The notes beneath the pieces are model-generated. The model was not told where the DNA came from, did not search any database, and saw only the letters and a list, made by a program, of their open reading frames with translations. A stretch of DNA of 64,000 bases, taken from Scalesia atractyloides. Lineage: Eukaryota; Streptophyta; Magnoliopsida; Asterales; Asteraceae. Shown here one piece after another: positions 1-10,950 of the stretch (positions are counted from its first letter, which is position 1; the number at the start of each line of letters is the position of its first letter). The stretch covers positions 84,640,391 to 84,704,390 of the forward strand of contig CAMTDV010000023.1 of assembly GCA_947069175.1 (NCBI GenBank). The letters are read 5' to 3'. Position numbers and translations under genes: made by a program.

Positions 1-2083
1 AACCATTGTGAGCCTTTGATAAAATAGTGATCAATGGCTGAGATTTAATTTAGAGTTTTGACATATGTGTAAAAAGGCTTTTGATTAAAAAATATATAAA
101 GTATAAAAAAAAGGTAATAAGGTTATATTACAAAAATTCTTTTATGATTTTCTGAAAAAAAAAACATAAAGTAAATCAGATTTTTTTTCTATTCTCTCTC
201 CTCTTTTTTTTTCTATTCTCTCTCCTTTTTACATTTATAAAAATACAAATACGCCAACAAACTGCTATAGAAATCAGAAAAATAGTATAAATCTAAAGAG
301 ATTCTCCACTCCTTGATCTTCAACAGTTCCCAAAAAAAACCACTAACACTTACCAACACAAGTAAAAAAAGAAATTTATAAGATAGTGCAACACCTACAA
401 ATACAATTAAAATTTACGAATTACAAGTAAAAAAAATCACATCTGAGTTTTATAAAAAAATTATGTCGTTGTATCCCATTCCACATGAACACAAAACCAC
501 AACCCAAAAAATCCGAGGTGTTAAAGTTTTTTACACTAAGACAAGCATAAAAAAACATTTACGGGTAAAAAAATAGTGGAGCTCGGACCGATGATCAAAG
601 ATGTAAAAAAACATTTTTTTACCGTATGTAAAAATGACATTCTTTACATTCGATACCATGCGTAATTTTTTTTACATTCGACGTACTTAATAACATTTTT
701 CAAACATGTATAAAACTAAAAATTTACAAACATGGAATATTTACGTGTGTCATTTTTTTTGAAAGTACATAAAAACCGACTTTTTTGAAAGTACATAAAA
801 ACCGACTTTTTTGAAAGTTGTTTTACGAATTCTGTAAAATGTTTTTTTACAAACGTGGAATAGTTACGTGACATTTTTTTGTTGAAAGTACGTAAAAACC
901 GTTTTTACTACTTTTGTAAATGTTTTTTTACAAACGTGGAATATTTACTTGTCATGTTTTTTTTTTGAAAGTACGTAAAAACCGTTTTTTACGACTTCTA
1001 TAAAATGTTTTTTTACAAACGTGGAATACTTACGTGTCATGTTTTTTAAAGTACGTAAAAATCGTTTCTTTTAAAGTACATAAAAACCGTTTTTACGATT
1101 TCTGTAAAAAAAATTACAAACGTCGAATATTTATGTGTCATGTTTTTTTGAAAGTACCTAAAAACCGTTTTTTTGAAAGTACGTAAAAACCGTTTTTTAC
1201 GATTTCTGTAAAATGTTTTTTTACAAACGTGGAATATTTACGTGTCATGTTTTTTTAAAAGTACATAAAACCGTTTTTACGACTTCTGTAAAATGTTTTT
1301 TTACAAACGTTCGTGCAACCATAAATGTTTTTTCAAGATCTTTTTATATCGATTTTTGTACTATGCTGTATAAGTTTTGGCAATAATTTTTTACATCTTT
1401 TTTTACGCTTCAATAAATATTTTTTCGAGAAATTTTTTACCTTAAACTTTTTTACGCCGACTAGGCTAAAGCTCGGCTCGTCATATCTTTATGAAGCTCG
1501 ATCTCGGATTAGTTCGAGCCTACTTATCTGAGCTCAGCTAGTCATGTTTTCAACAAATACAATTGAAAAAAACACATTCTACGTATACTTGCACCTAGAA
1601 CTTAAAAAATCCTCATATAAACCATTAATTGACAAATCAACACCACTCATACACACAAACCACCGTTCGTCGAGATCGAACGACTGGTTCTAGTGGCGGC
1701 TTAGATATATCTTTAGGGTTTAGATGGATCTTCAGTGACGTCACAACGCAACACCTTTTTTTGGGATCGAACGATGGTTCTGGTGGTGGCTGAGATATGT
1801 CTTTATGGTGTTTTGTGAAGAAGATGAGTTATATGTATGATAGAGATCTGCATTTGGTAAGAGAGAGAGAGAGGGGGAATTTGAATGTGTGTTTTTGGAA
1901 AAGGAAAAAGTATGTCAAGAATTTAAAGAGAGAAAGAAAGAGATGACATTGACTTGTAGTGTGAAATTACTTGGTTGCCCCTCTATTAAAAAATCAAAAA
2001 TTTTCATGTGTCATATTTTGATTGGTTAACGTGGGTTTTTACGGTTCTCGCAACTCAACATGATTTTCTCTTGAACCGTATCC
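1..2083. mobile_element. Right part of a large TIR-type DNA element (left end outside window)
   Basis: The right end at about 2035-2083 reads, on the minus strand, GGATACGGTTCAAGAGAAAA followed by a TTGAGTTGCGAGAACC core. The same terminal sequence opens the compact element at 20414-20766, so I treat both as one TIR family. The start of the window (ATCAATGGCTGAGATTTAA, near 30-50) looks internal to the same element. No transposase is visible and the interior is AT-rich with tandem repeats. The superfamily is not clear; Mutator-like is possible. The left end lies upstream of the window, so no target duplication can be tested. Confidence 0.45.
716..1312. repeat. Tandem repeat, about six copies of an 80-105 bp unit
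   Basis: The unit contains the successive blocks TTTTTTTACAAACGTGGAA, TATTTACGTGTCATG, GAAAGTACGTAAAAACCG and ACGACTTCTGTAAAATG. Copies begin near 716, 840, 924, 1008, 1110 and 1214, with a final partial copy near 1295. Some copies carry an internal doubling of the GAAAGTACGTAAAAACCG block, which explains the variable length. The array sits inside the TIR element ending at 2083. Confidence 0.8.
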
Positions 2084-4215
2084 TAATTTAATAAGTTTAT
2101 GATGTTGACTAAAGAAACTGTTGTATAAAGAATTAACCCAAGAACATAAACCATCGTCTTCCCCGATGGATAATTCCAGCAATAGGGAAATCCATCTTTT
2201 TCAAAACACTTAATATAATAAAAAAATTGAAAACTTTCAAGACGTAGTAAATATTTTTTATGATAAGTTTGAAGATGTGCAGGAAATCATGAAAACTTGA
2301 ATTCGTAAATGATGTGTAAGTTTAGAATGCTTAGTTAAATATCTATTTTAATTCGTAAATGTTATGTGGTTGAAGACTTTAAAGTGTAATTATAGATGAT
2401 GTTTTCAAGCTTTCACATTGATGCATGAATGATTTGTATATTATAATCCGTACCTCAACACTGAATAAATTTTATAGCATAAAGTTGACAAAATAATCAC
2501 TTCACAATGGTACATTCAATTTTTTAAACATAATATTATAGATGGAAAACAAAAACAAATGAAAGTGTTATGGGTGTGAATTGTGGCATCGTCTTGTTAT
2601 TTCAAAAATTGAATATAAAAGATATATGGACAAAGATGAGGAGGATAAAGATGAAGGGTTGGAAACGTAAAGATAATGGTGTGTAAAAGACAATTTTGTC
2701 TTTTACTAACTTCATTAACTTGTTGTGTCATAAGCATAAAATGTTGAAATCCGGCATTATAATATAGTACATACAAGTAAAAAACATACTATATAATAAC
2801 TACTATAAATGAAAAAAAAAACTACAACCCGAGCCATTTAAAAAACGCAAATGTAACACAAATAAAAAAGTTAAATATCTACTCATTCATTGGGTATTCG
2901 GGTATTCGAAGTATTTCATATTGAAACGTGTCAAAAGTGTATAGGAGAAAAAAAATACTTTATTTTGAAACCAACTCGTTTTTTCAATGAAATTTACATC
3001 AAAATATTCATAAGAAATTTAAACAACACTAAAAATTTAAACAACATTGTGTATATAGATTTTTTTTTAAAATTAACACCAAAAAATTATACAAAAAATC
3101 AAATGAGATGCTAATTAAGTATTGATTATAAAGAAGAATTCTTCCACACCTCCACAACAGTGGAACACTCCAAAGACGCGGTGATATGCGTAAAAACATA
3201 CATACATGTATTTCACATCATTCGGGCCCTGGTTTTAATCATTTTCTTGTTTAAACATCATTCGGGATCCGATTTTAGCCACTAGCATTTGAAAGTTTTT
3301 ATGTAAAAAAATGAATATTGTATATTAGGGCTATATTACGAAGAATATGACTCCATTGTTCCCATAAAGGGTCTTAGCTTTATTTCTTTTTATTTTGGCG
3401 CAAACGTTTTATGTGAAAAATAAATACAATATATTAGAGCTATATTACGAATAAGATGACTCCATTGTTCCTATAAATGGTTTTAGCTTTGTTTTATTTA
3501 TATTTTGGTTGAGCCGTCTAGCACCGACAAGATATACTTAAATTATTCCATTGTTTTGTTTTAGTTTAAAAATGAACAGGCATGTTGTTTAGCTTATTAA
3601 AATTTGTTAATGCGAAACACTCATTTAAGTTGTGATATTATTGGATATATATATATATATATATATATATTTGAATTATTCCATTGTTTTGTTCTACTTA
3701 AAAATAAGAGGTATTTTGCGTTTACTAAAATATGTTAATATGAGACACTAACTTAAGTTGTTGTAATATTATTTTATTTAAATTTATTATAATACGTTTC
3801 AAATATAATAATAGATATGTTTTATACAAACCTTTAAAACCTGCAAATTAGTCTTGTAAATATTAGAATTTAATGGTGTAATTTATTAATAAGTGTTCGC
3901 CGTCAGACAGATGTTGAAATTTAGAAAGACGAAACCTTCAATAAAAAACCAAAATAAAGAAGAAAACCTGGATCTATATTTGTGACGAAAAGTTTATTTC
4001 TGTGGAACTTTTTAGCATTTTGGGGTGGAGTGGGTTGGTAATTAATTGAGTGGTTTGCTTTTTAAGTGGAATTCTATTTTCATTAATTTGACTTTAGTCT
4101 ATAACGCTTAATTATATTTTCATATTCTTCATGCCTTTACACACTTGCACTCCCTCAAACACCTTCATCTTCTTCTTGCCTTAACACACTCTTCAACTGT
4201 TTAATGTAGACAGGG
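2084..4215. other. AT-rich intergenic stretch with small tandem duplications
   Basis: I see no gene. Two nearby duplications are visible. A unit of about 110 bp occurs at 3302-3410 and 3411-3510, sharing the GACTCCATTGTTCC core. A unit of about 100 bp occurs at 3541-3637 and 3674-3771, sharing ATTCCATTGTTTTGTT. The second pair flanks a (TA)n microsatellite at about 3646-3671. Short open frames here, for example near 2890-3114, have AT-driven composition and no recognisable motif. Confidence 0.6.
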
Positions 4216-4760
4216 ATGCGAAGCAAACTCCAATTCCAAATGATCGACCTGACCGGTTTTTGCTACCGCCTCCAAAACCTTGTACCCACGACATCCCGGA
4301 CTTGTAAATACCTGTCCACAACAACATACCGGCAAAGCCTTAATTGTTTACCGATAACCTGATATACTGGTGGGGGTTCAATGCTGAGGATCATACATCT
4401 ATGACAAAGATGTTAGGGACCGTTTAGACCGGTTGGCAACATATACAATCCTATCAACAACCAAATCACTTGCATGTTTCTAATCGATCTTTGAAGAAAC
4501 TACAAGTCCAAATATGCAAACTTCCATCAAAGGGGCCAACGATTTAACGAATGGACAAAAGGAAAAGTGCGGAAAATATATCCTCTCCACATAACCGTAC
4601 CTAGCAAGACTTTTCCTCTTCCAACCTACAAAAAAAGACCCGTTGGATGTCCAGAGTTGATCATGACATCGAAGATGAACGCCTGGAGCATAGACTTAGT
4701 GATTGAATTCTTCGATGGCAAACCTGAAATCACCCTAAATGAATATGATGAGCTTAAGTA
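4216..4760 (+). pseudogene. Degraded coding-like stretch, left part, split by a copia insertion
   Basis: I do not recognise the gene. The stretch is less AT-rich than its surroundings and gives protein-like translations in more than one frame, for example a proline-rich piece near 4216-4310 and a 64-residue open piece at 4567-4761. The latter contains KKRPVGCPE followed by SKMNAWSIDLVIEFFDGKPE. The KRPVG.P pattern is reminiscent of C-terminal tails of MULE/FAR1-type transposases, but that is weak. Stops interrupt the upstream part. About 70 bp after the last open piece the sequence reaches the GTACT target site of the copia at 4833. Coding-like sequence appears to resume at 16705, so the insertion probably broke an already decaying gene or element. 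Confidence 0.3.
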
Positions 4761-4827
4761 GTTCGAGTTAGAATATTTGCACCGACAAAAAAGAGTTGGC
4801 GAAGTGCAAATATTAAGGTAACAAAAA

Positions 4828-4832
4828 GTACT
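4828..4832. repeat. Left target-site duplication GTACT
   Basis: GTACT at 4828-4832 immediately precedes the TG terminus at 4833 and is matched by GTACT at 16700-16704, immediately after the CA terminus at 16699. A perfect 5 bp duplication is the expected size for copia integrase. Confidence 0.9.
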
Positions 4833-5520
4833 TGTTAGGATCTGAGTTTGAATTGTTGTGAAAGTTTAAAGATGGAAAGTAATGAATGAAGATAAATCAA
4901 AGATAAATGTAGCGGAAATGCTTAACTTTGATTCACAACAATTGGAAGAAAGTTTTCATTAACATGCTTTTGTAATATTAATCACGTATGCATGCAAATT
5001 ACAAACTCCCCCTCAGCCGAAGATCACTCTAATTTGTTCGTACAGAATGTGTAGAAGAAGTGATAAATAGAACAGTACAGACACTGTTCTATTTATAGTA
5101 CATTACAAACCACTGAGCATCTTTGGCTGACGTCACTATGAAAGTGACATTTAACAAACTAAACAAACTCTAAACACTGTTACATTAAAATACAATATAA
5201 ACTCTGATGATAACAACTGTTGAGATATCCTCTCTTGGGCTTTATCCTTTGTTAGTTTTCATCAAACTTTACTTCAACAGACTTTATCTTCATCAGAGGT
5301 TCTCATCACCTGACCTTTGCTTCAACAGCCTTTAAGCTTAATCAGAGTTTCTCTCTAGCAAACTCTAGTTTTCAGCAGAGCTTTATCTCTTAACAGATCT
5401 TGTGAACAGTCTTTAAGTATCAACAGAGTTTAGAGCAACAAATCTTTATTAGTGATCAGATGTTGTAGATTGTTTTGGCTTTCAATAATCTTTTCATTTA
5501 TAGGGTTAATAGATCCAACA
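4833..5520 (-). repeat. 3' LTR of the SIRE-like copia
   Basis: 688 bp beginning TGTTAGGATCTGAG and ending TAGATCCAACA on the plus strand. On the element strand it therefore starts TGTTGGATC and ends GATCCTAACA, a good terminal inverted repeat. It aligns along its whole length with 16013-16699. Confidence 0.93.
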
Positions 5521-5529
5521 ATCTCCCCT
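5521..5529 (-). other. Polypurine tract of the SIRE-like copia
   Basis: On the minus strand AGGGGAGAT lies directly against the 3' LTR, the position where plus-strand DNA synthesis is primed. It is short but is the only purine run at this junction. Confidence 0.75.
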
Positions 5530-5555
5530 AGAACAGATGATGGCAAAACTTTTCA

Positions 5556-8500
5556 TTATTGTTGATCTTTATTTCTCATCAGCATTTCCCTTATCTGTCC
5601 TTTGAATTGTAATTCAAAGTCCAAGGAAATCATGTCATCAAAATCCCTTTGAAGTTCAAGGTTCATCAGATCTTAGAGGTCAGATGCATCCAGACCATAT
5701 GCATCCTCCATAGTAAGCTTTTGAACTTTACCATCTGATCTAAGCAAGGTCAATTCGTGGGTGTCTGACGATGACTTCCACTTTAGAATTTTTGGACAAG
5801 ATGATTTTTGTGGGTGAAGAGTAATTCATGATGAGTTTGGCGATTGAGGTCTGCTAACAAGGTTTGAGATAATTTCTTTAAGCTTATCACTTCCATCATC
5901 TGTATGGTAAAGCAATTAATTTTTTATTCCCTCTTTCCTGTGCTCTTCAAACCTCTACTCATCATCTTCTTCCATCTGCTTTTGCCTTTTTACTTGATTT
6001 AAGGCAAGTGTGGGTAAGACAATGGTTGAAGTATACTTTTTGGAGGCTTGGGTATATTGAGGGATTGTTGTTGGTGGATATGTTGGCTTTCTTGGAACTA
6101 AAGGATCTTTCTTTCTAAGCTCTTCAAGTCTTTTGTAGGTATCAACTACCCTAGACTGACTCTGACCATCTTGAAATAGACCTTGATGAGCCATAGTTTG
6201 CAGCAATTAGCTTAGCTTTCATCATTTTAATCTTCAAGGCATGATTTTGATCAACATGTTTAGTCTTTTTCCAATCAGGTGGAGATGGCTTGTGTAATGG
6301 ATCCTTGAGCATAGCCTGAATTCTATCAATTTCTTCTTTATGCTCATTCGCAGACCAATCCTAGAATTGTGCTCTTGTTGCTTTGTATGGATTGTGTTGC
6401 ATAATGTGGTCAAGATAATCATGTTTACAGTTCTTCATCAAGCTCAGCATTTACATGCCTTTCTGACATAGACTTACTCATCTCTTTGGTAAAGTCTTCA
6501 ATCTTTCTTACTTTGCTCAGTTCATAAGACAAAATGCCTTGAGTAGTCCTGTCATCTTTCCCTTTGCACCTCTCTTTGGCAATATTCTCAGCCTGTCTAG
6601 CCTTCAACTTTAGATATTCATCTAAATTTCTTGGTTTTCTTTAACTAAAGAGAGCTGGAAAGTCAATTTTTGTATTATCCTCTGCTGTGAAGAATGATTC
6701 AATTTCTTTTCGTAGAGGATATTTGGCAGCAAAAGGTATAATGGATTGTGGTTGATAAATGGTTGGAAGTGAAGTGGTTTTAGGGGTGACATGTATAAGT
6801 GATAGGTTTTAATGACAAAGGAACTGGTGATGGAATCCCTTCATTATCATCTTCAATAGCAGAAGTTTTTCTTTTGCGTTGGAATCTGATTCGTGGTGAA
6901 GGTGGTCGTAATGGAATTTTTGGTGGTGTGGATAATGGTTGGGTTAAAGTGGGAAATGTGATCATGGCAGAGGTTGAGGTAACATCCGTATATACATTTG
7001 ATGTAACAACATATGTTGGTTGGTTTGATGGTGGAGGTGTAACATTTGTTGGTACATTTGTTGTATCAACATCTGTTGGTGGTGGAGATGATTTCTTAGG
7101 TGAAGGTTTTTGTTTCTTTTGAGGTGGTGGTGTTGGTTTTGTTGGAGCAGAGGATACACTTGTTGTAGACATGGTAGTAGAAGAGGTGGTTATTGGTTAT
7201 CTGAATTTTCTTGTTGACTTTCTTTGTTTTGAAGTGCCAATGTCTTCTTTTTCCATCTGCTTGGCCTTTTCTTCTTCAATTAGTTTATAAGCTTTAGCTT
7301 CCAAGGTATCTTGCCTTTTCTACTTTTCAGTGGCAATTTCTTCTGCTAGTTTGTTCAGGGTCTCATCAATCCCTTTTTGAACCCCAAGCATCTGATGACA
7401 CAGTAGAAGTTTGATTTGCAGCAGTGGTTGTAATGGCCATGGCTTTTGTTGCACCTTTGAGTCTAGCTGCAACTTTCTCAGTTTATCACTCTCCCCCTTT
7501 TTGGCATCATCCTCTACTTCTTCATGAAGGACTGTTGTAAGGGGCAGGCCAGTGGTCTTTATCAAATGTTCTTTATGGTCTTAATGTCAGCTTAAGTATC
7601 TTTGTATCTGGCCAACCATGTTTTTGATAAGCTTCATGTGAGTTTCATGGTAAATGTCAGCCAAATTCCTTTGAACTATAATGATTGGTTGCACAGATTT
7701 CCATAGCTCATTGGTAATTTGCTGTGTTGTTGGTTGACTTTGAGAATTTTGTAACATCTGCTTCATCATATCTTTCATTTCAGTGATTGAAGACTCCATT
7801 GATGTCATTCTCTCTGTCAATTCTTTGTATCTAAATTCATCACCTAATTTAATAGGATCATTTGAATTACCTACCAGAGGTAGTTGTATTTGGATCATCA
7901 ACAGGAGGAATCTCCATGTTATCAGACACAAATGCCCATTTGTTTGGTACTGGGGACTTCCAACTAGAGTAGAGATTACAATCGTAGCCTCAATAGTTGT
8001 TGCCTTTAAAGAAGTCTTATGGATGTAACCACTGTCAAACTGAAACACTATTGTGTCATTAGTTATAGTGGCTACTTCACTTAAATTACCACCAAGAGTT
8101 ACTTGTAACTCATGGGGTGTAACCTCCTCAGCTATTTCTGGGTTAGCAAGAGATTTAACTCAGACTCAGTCACATGTGGAGGTGAACTTTCATGAACAAG
8201 TGATTGAGAGGAACTTAGTTGTGTCTGAGTTATCTCAATGCACGAAACAGAGGTATGATAGTAGGTGGAATTGGAGTGGAAAGAGAATTTGCCCTGGGAG
8301 AAAGGCTTAAGAATAGGCTTTCAAGTGAAATATCTACCTCATAGTGTGGTGTCCTGTGCTTACAACTTGTTACTATTGTGAGGAATCAAGAGGAGTATGT
8401 CTGGGTGGAGATCTTTGTTCCAACTGCTGTGAGGAAGTAGCAGCAGTGGTTTTCAGGTGACTTTTGTGTTGTCACAGGTATAACCTCTAGGATCTCATCT

Positions 8501-9417
8501 TCCAGAGTTTCCTTTTTGGGTTTCAGTTTGGTGGGCTTTTTGGATTGGGAAGGTTTCTTTTTGGTTTTTGTTGGTGTGGGTTTCACAACACCGGTGGTGG
8601 TGTCATGATCACTTAGAGCAGTGGGCTCAGCGATAGAGATTTGAGCTTGTGATGTGGACTCATCTAGATTTTGCTCATCCCCCTTTGCTTGTGTTTTTAA
8701 AACCTTTGATTCTTGATTCAAAATTCTTGTAAAGGTTTCATTGTTAAACTATTCATTTCAAAAACCACTCCTTGTTGAAAATTCTTTTCAGGAACTTGTT
8801 TTTGAAGATAGTAACTAAAAAGTCTAGGATAGATAAGAAAAGCTTTATTTTTTGATATTTTATTAAAATATGCCACCAAATCCATAAACGATGTCCGGGA
8901 TAGATTAAAATAAGATTTTGTCAAATAGCATATCCAAGATACTGAATATTTTGTGGAATCTCATTAAATGAGGTGGTCTTTGCTGAAAGACATTGAAGTA
9001 TGGTATGGAAAAAGAACCTCATTTCAGCAGGGAATTTTGGTTTAAACATTGTAATACCGGTCAATTGAACTTCATACCACGTTTTATGAATTCAGTGTGT
9101 AAGTCTGTTTTAGGAAAAGAAGTGTTACCTTCTAGGTTATTCAGTCCAAATGTTGTGGAAATTGAAGATGGGCAAATTTGAACCAGGGATTCTCCGACTT
9201 TAGACTTAATAGCATACAACTTTTTCTTTTGAATTTCAACTTCAGCGTTTTGCTAGAATTGTCGAAGAGTATCCACATAGGCAGGTGCGTTTGCAAGCAG
9301 AATTGTTTTGTATTTTGACGACGTGAGAACATCGATTATTGAGTGGAAGAAAGTGTTATTTTCATTTTTCTCGAAAATGGGAAGGTAGTTGTGTGGAGTT
9401 TTGATTTGCAGAGCCAT
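5556..9417 (-). pseudogene. Env-like ORF region downstream of pol in the SIRE-like copia (degenerate)
   Basis: Starting from an ATG at 9417 on the minus strand, a protein-like sequence beginning MALQIKTPHNYLPIF runs towards the 3' LTR and ends at a stop at 5556-5558, close to the purine tract. Several stops and frame changes interrupt it. Readable blocks are FMDLVAYFNKISKNKAF near 8880, a lysine/proline-rich block at 8386-8721, glutamine- and methionine-rich text near 7600-8050, a long proline/threonine-rich block at 6780-7172, and an acidic block near 5570-5760 (DTHELTLLRSDGK). Elements of the SIRE lineage carry an extra ORF here, often called env-like; its function is unproven. I see no clear signal peptide or membrane anchor in the surviving pieces. 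Confidence 0.7.
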
Positions 9418-10766
9418 GATCGAAGATGGAAGTGAAGAAAGAAGAAGATGAGAGTAATGGAAACCGCTTTATGGAATTTTGAATTCGAGACAAGCAGTTA
9501 AAACTCTGTTGGATGGAACAGGGATTTATAAATGGCAAAAAGTGAATGCTGACGTGGCATCTGTTTCAAAGATCTGATGGCTAACATCTGTCCACGTGTA
9601 AACTCTGTTTTGATAATGGATGACAGTTGTTTGGAAACCTCTGCTGAGACCAGCAGTGGTTGTGAACAGTGGACATGAACAGTGGTGATTTTTCACTATC
9701 AGAGGATAGATATCTGTGGATAAGGCAAAACAGTGGTTTAGCCCAAATAGTGGATGGAAACAATGGATAGGATAACAGAGGTTACATGTAGCAGTGGATA
9801 GACATTTAAGCCAAACAGAGGTTTAAAAACAGTTGTTTAAAACAGACTTTTAGGATTATTAAAATTTTCAATTTTAGCTATTTTTAAGAATGGATTTTTT
9901 ATTTTCTAAAAACATTTTAATGCTTTTTAGTCAAGGAAAATAAATTTTTTTGCTTTTAATCCATGTTAAGCATGCCAATTCTAGAGATCAAGCTTTCAAA
10001 AGTAGATGTATCTAAAGCCTTTGTTAGAACATCTGCTAGCTGATCATTAGTTGGAACATGATGTAGAGAAATCAAACCTTTTTCATAGCAATCCCTCACA
10101 AAGTGACGTCTAATGTCAATGTGCTTGGTTGATAAATGTGAAACTAGATTTTTAATTATGTTTTCAGCTGCTTCATTATCCAACATAAGAGGAGTCTTTA
10201 GAGCAGTTACACTAAAATCCAACAACTGATTTTGAAGTATAGGAGTTGAGCAGTGCAACTTGCAGCATCAATATACTCAGCCTCAGCTGGATGTTTAAAC
10301 TACAACTTGCTTTTTGCTTTGCCAAGATACTAAGAAATTGCCTAGAAATTGACAACCTCCTGAAGTTGACTTCCTTGTAGCATGGCATCTAGCAAAATCA
10401 CTATCTGAGTAACCTAAAAGCTCAATATTCCCATTAGTAGGATACCAGATACCAAGTGTGGGAGCACCTTTTATGTATCTGAAATCCTTTTCACAGCAAT
10501 AAGATTTGACTTCCTAGGCTGACTGGGATCTGGCACAGACACATGTAGCAAACATGATATCTGGCCTAGATGCAGTTAGGTATAATAAAGACCTAATCAT
10601 GCTTCTATAAGAGTTTGATCAACCAAGTTATCTTTATCATCAATAGTGACCAGCTTAGATGTAACCATGGGTGTACTACATGGTTTACAATCATTCATAT
10701 CAACTTTGTTAAGTAGTTCTTTGACATACTTACTTTGATGAATGAAAGTACCATTTACAATTGCTT

Positions 10767-10784
10767 AACTTGAAGACCAAGAAA
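10767..10784. repeat. Left target-site duplication of the SINE
   Basis: AACTTGAAGACCAAGAAA at 10767-10784 is matched by AATTTGAAGACCAAGAAA at 10951-10968 (17 of 18 identical). The length and variability fit L1-type target-primed integration. Confidence 0.85.
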
Positions 10785-10950
10785 ACCACAGGTGTCAGCC
10801 CAGTGGCCAGCCTCACCATTCCAAACGGGAGGACGCGGTTCGAGTCAGCTCGCCGAATAATCCTCTGGGTAGTAACCGCCAGCAGCTATGGGGCTAAGCT
10901 AGCTTGGGGAGGGAGAACCCCCCGGTCAGGGTACCGTGCATTTACCCTTT
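10785..10950 (+). mobile_element. tRNA-derived SINE inserted in the copia RT region
   Basis: A 166 bp GC-richer block sits between two 18 bp direct repeats. It carries an A-box-like TCAGCCCAGTGG at 10795-10806 and a B-box GGTTCGAGTC at 10837-10846, spaced as in a tRNA-type RNA polymerase III promoter. The 3' end is T-rich (ATTTACCCTTT), recalling T-tailed plant SINEs such as the Au type. It has no coding capacity and would have been mobilised by a LINE. It is oriented opposite to the host copia and interrupts the RT downstream of the catalytic box. A short open frame across it (10761-10952) is incidental. Confidence 0.85.

Noticed and set aside
716..1312. Possible CRISPR-like array
   Set aside because: The units are 80-105 bp, contiguous and degenerate with no unique spacers, and the context is a plant transposon.
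6799..7122. Plus-strand frame of 107 residues
   Set aside because: Antisense to the Pro/Thr-rich env-like block; its Gly/Val-rich composition is a shadow.
10785..10950. Possible tRNA gene, from A-box and B-box motifs
   Set aside because: No cloverleaf can be closed, the block is 166 bp and it is bounded by an 18 bp direct repeat, so it is a SINE.
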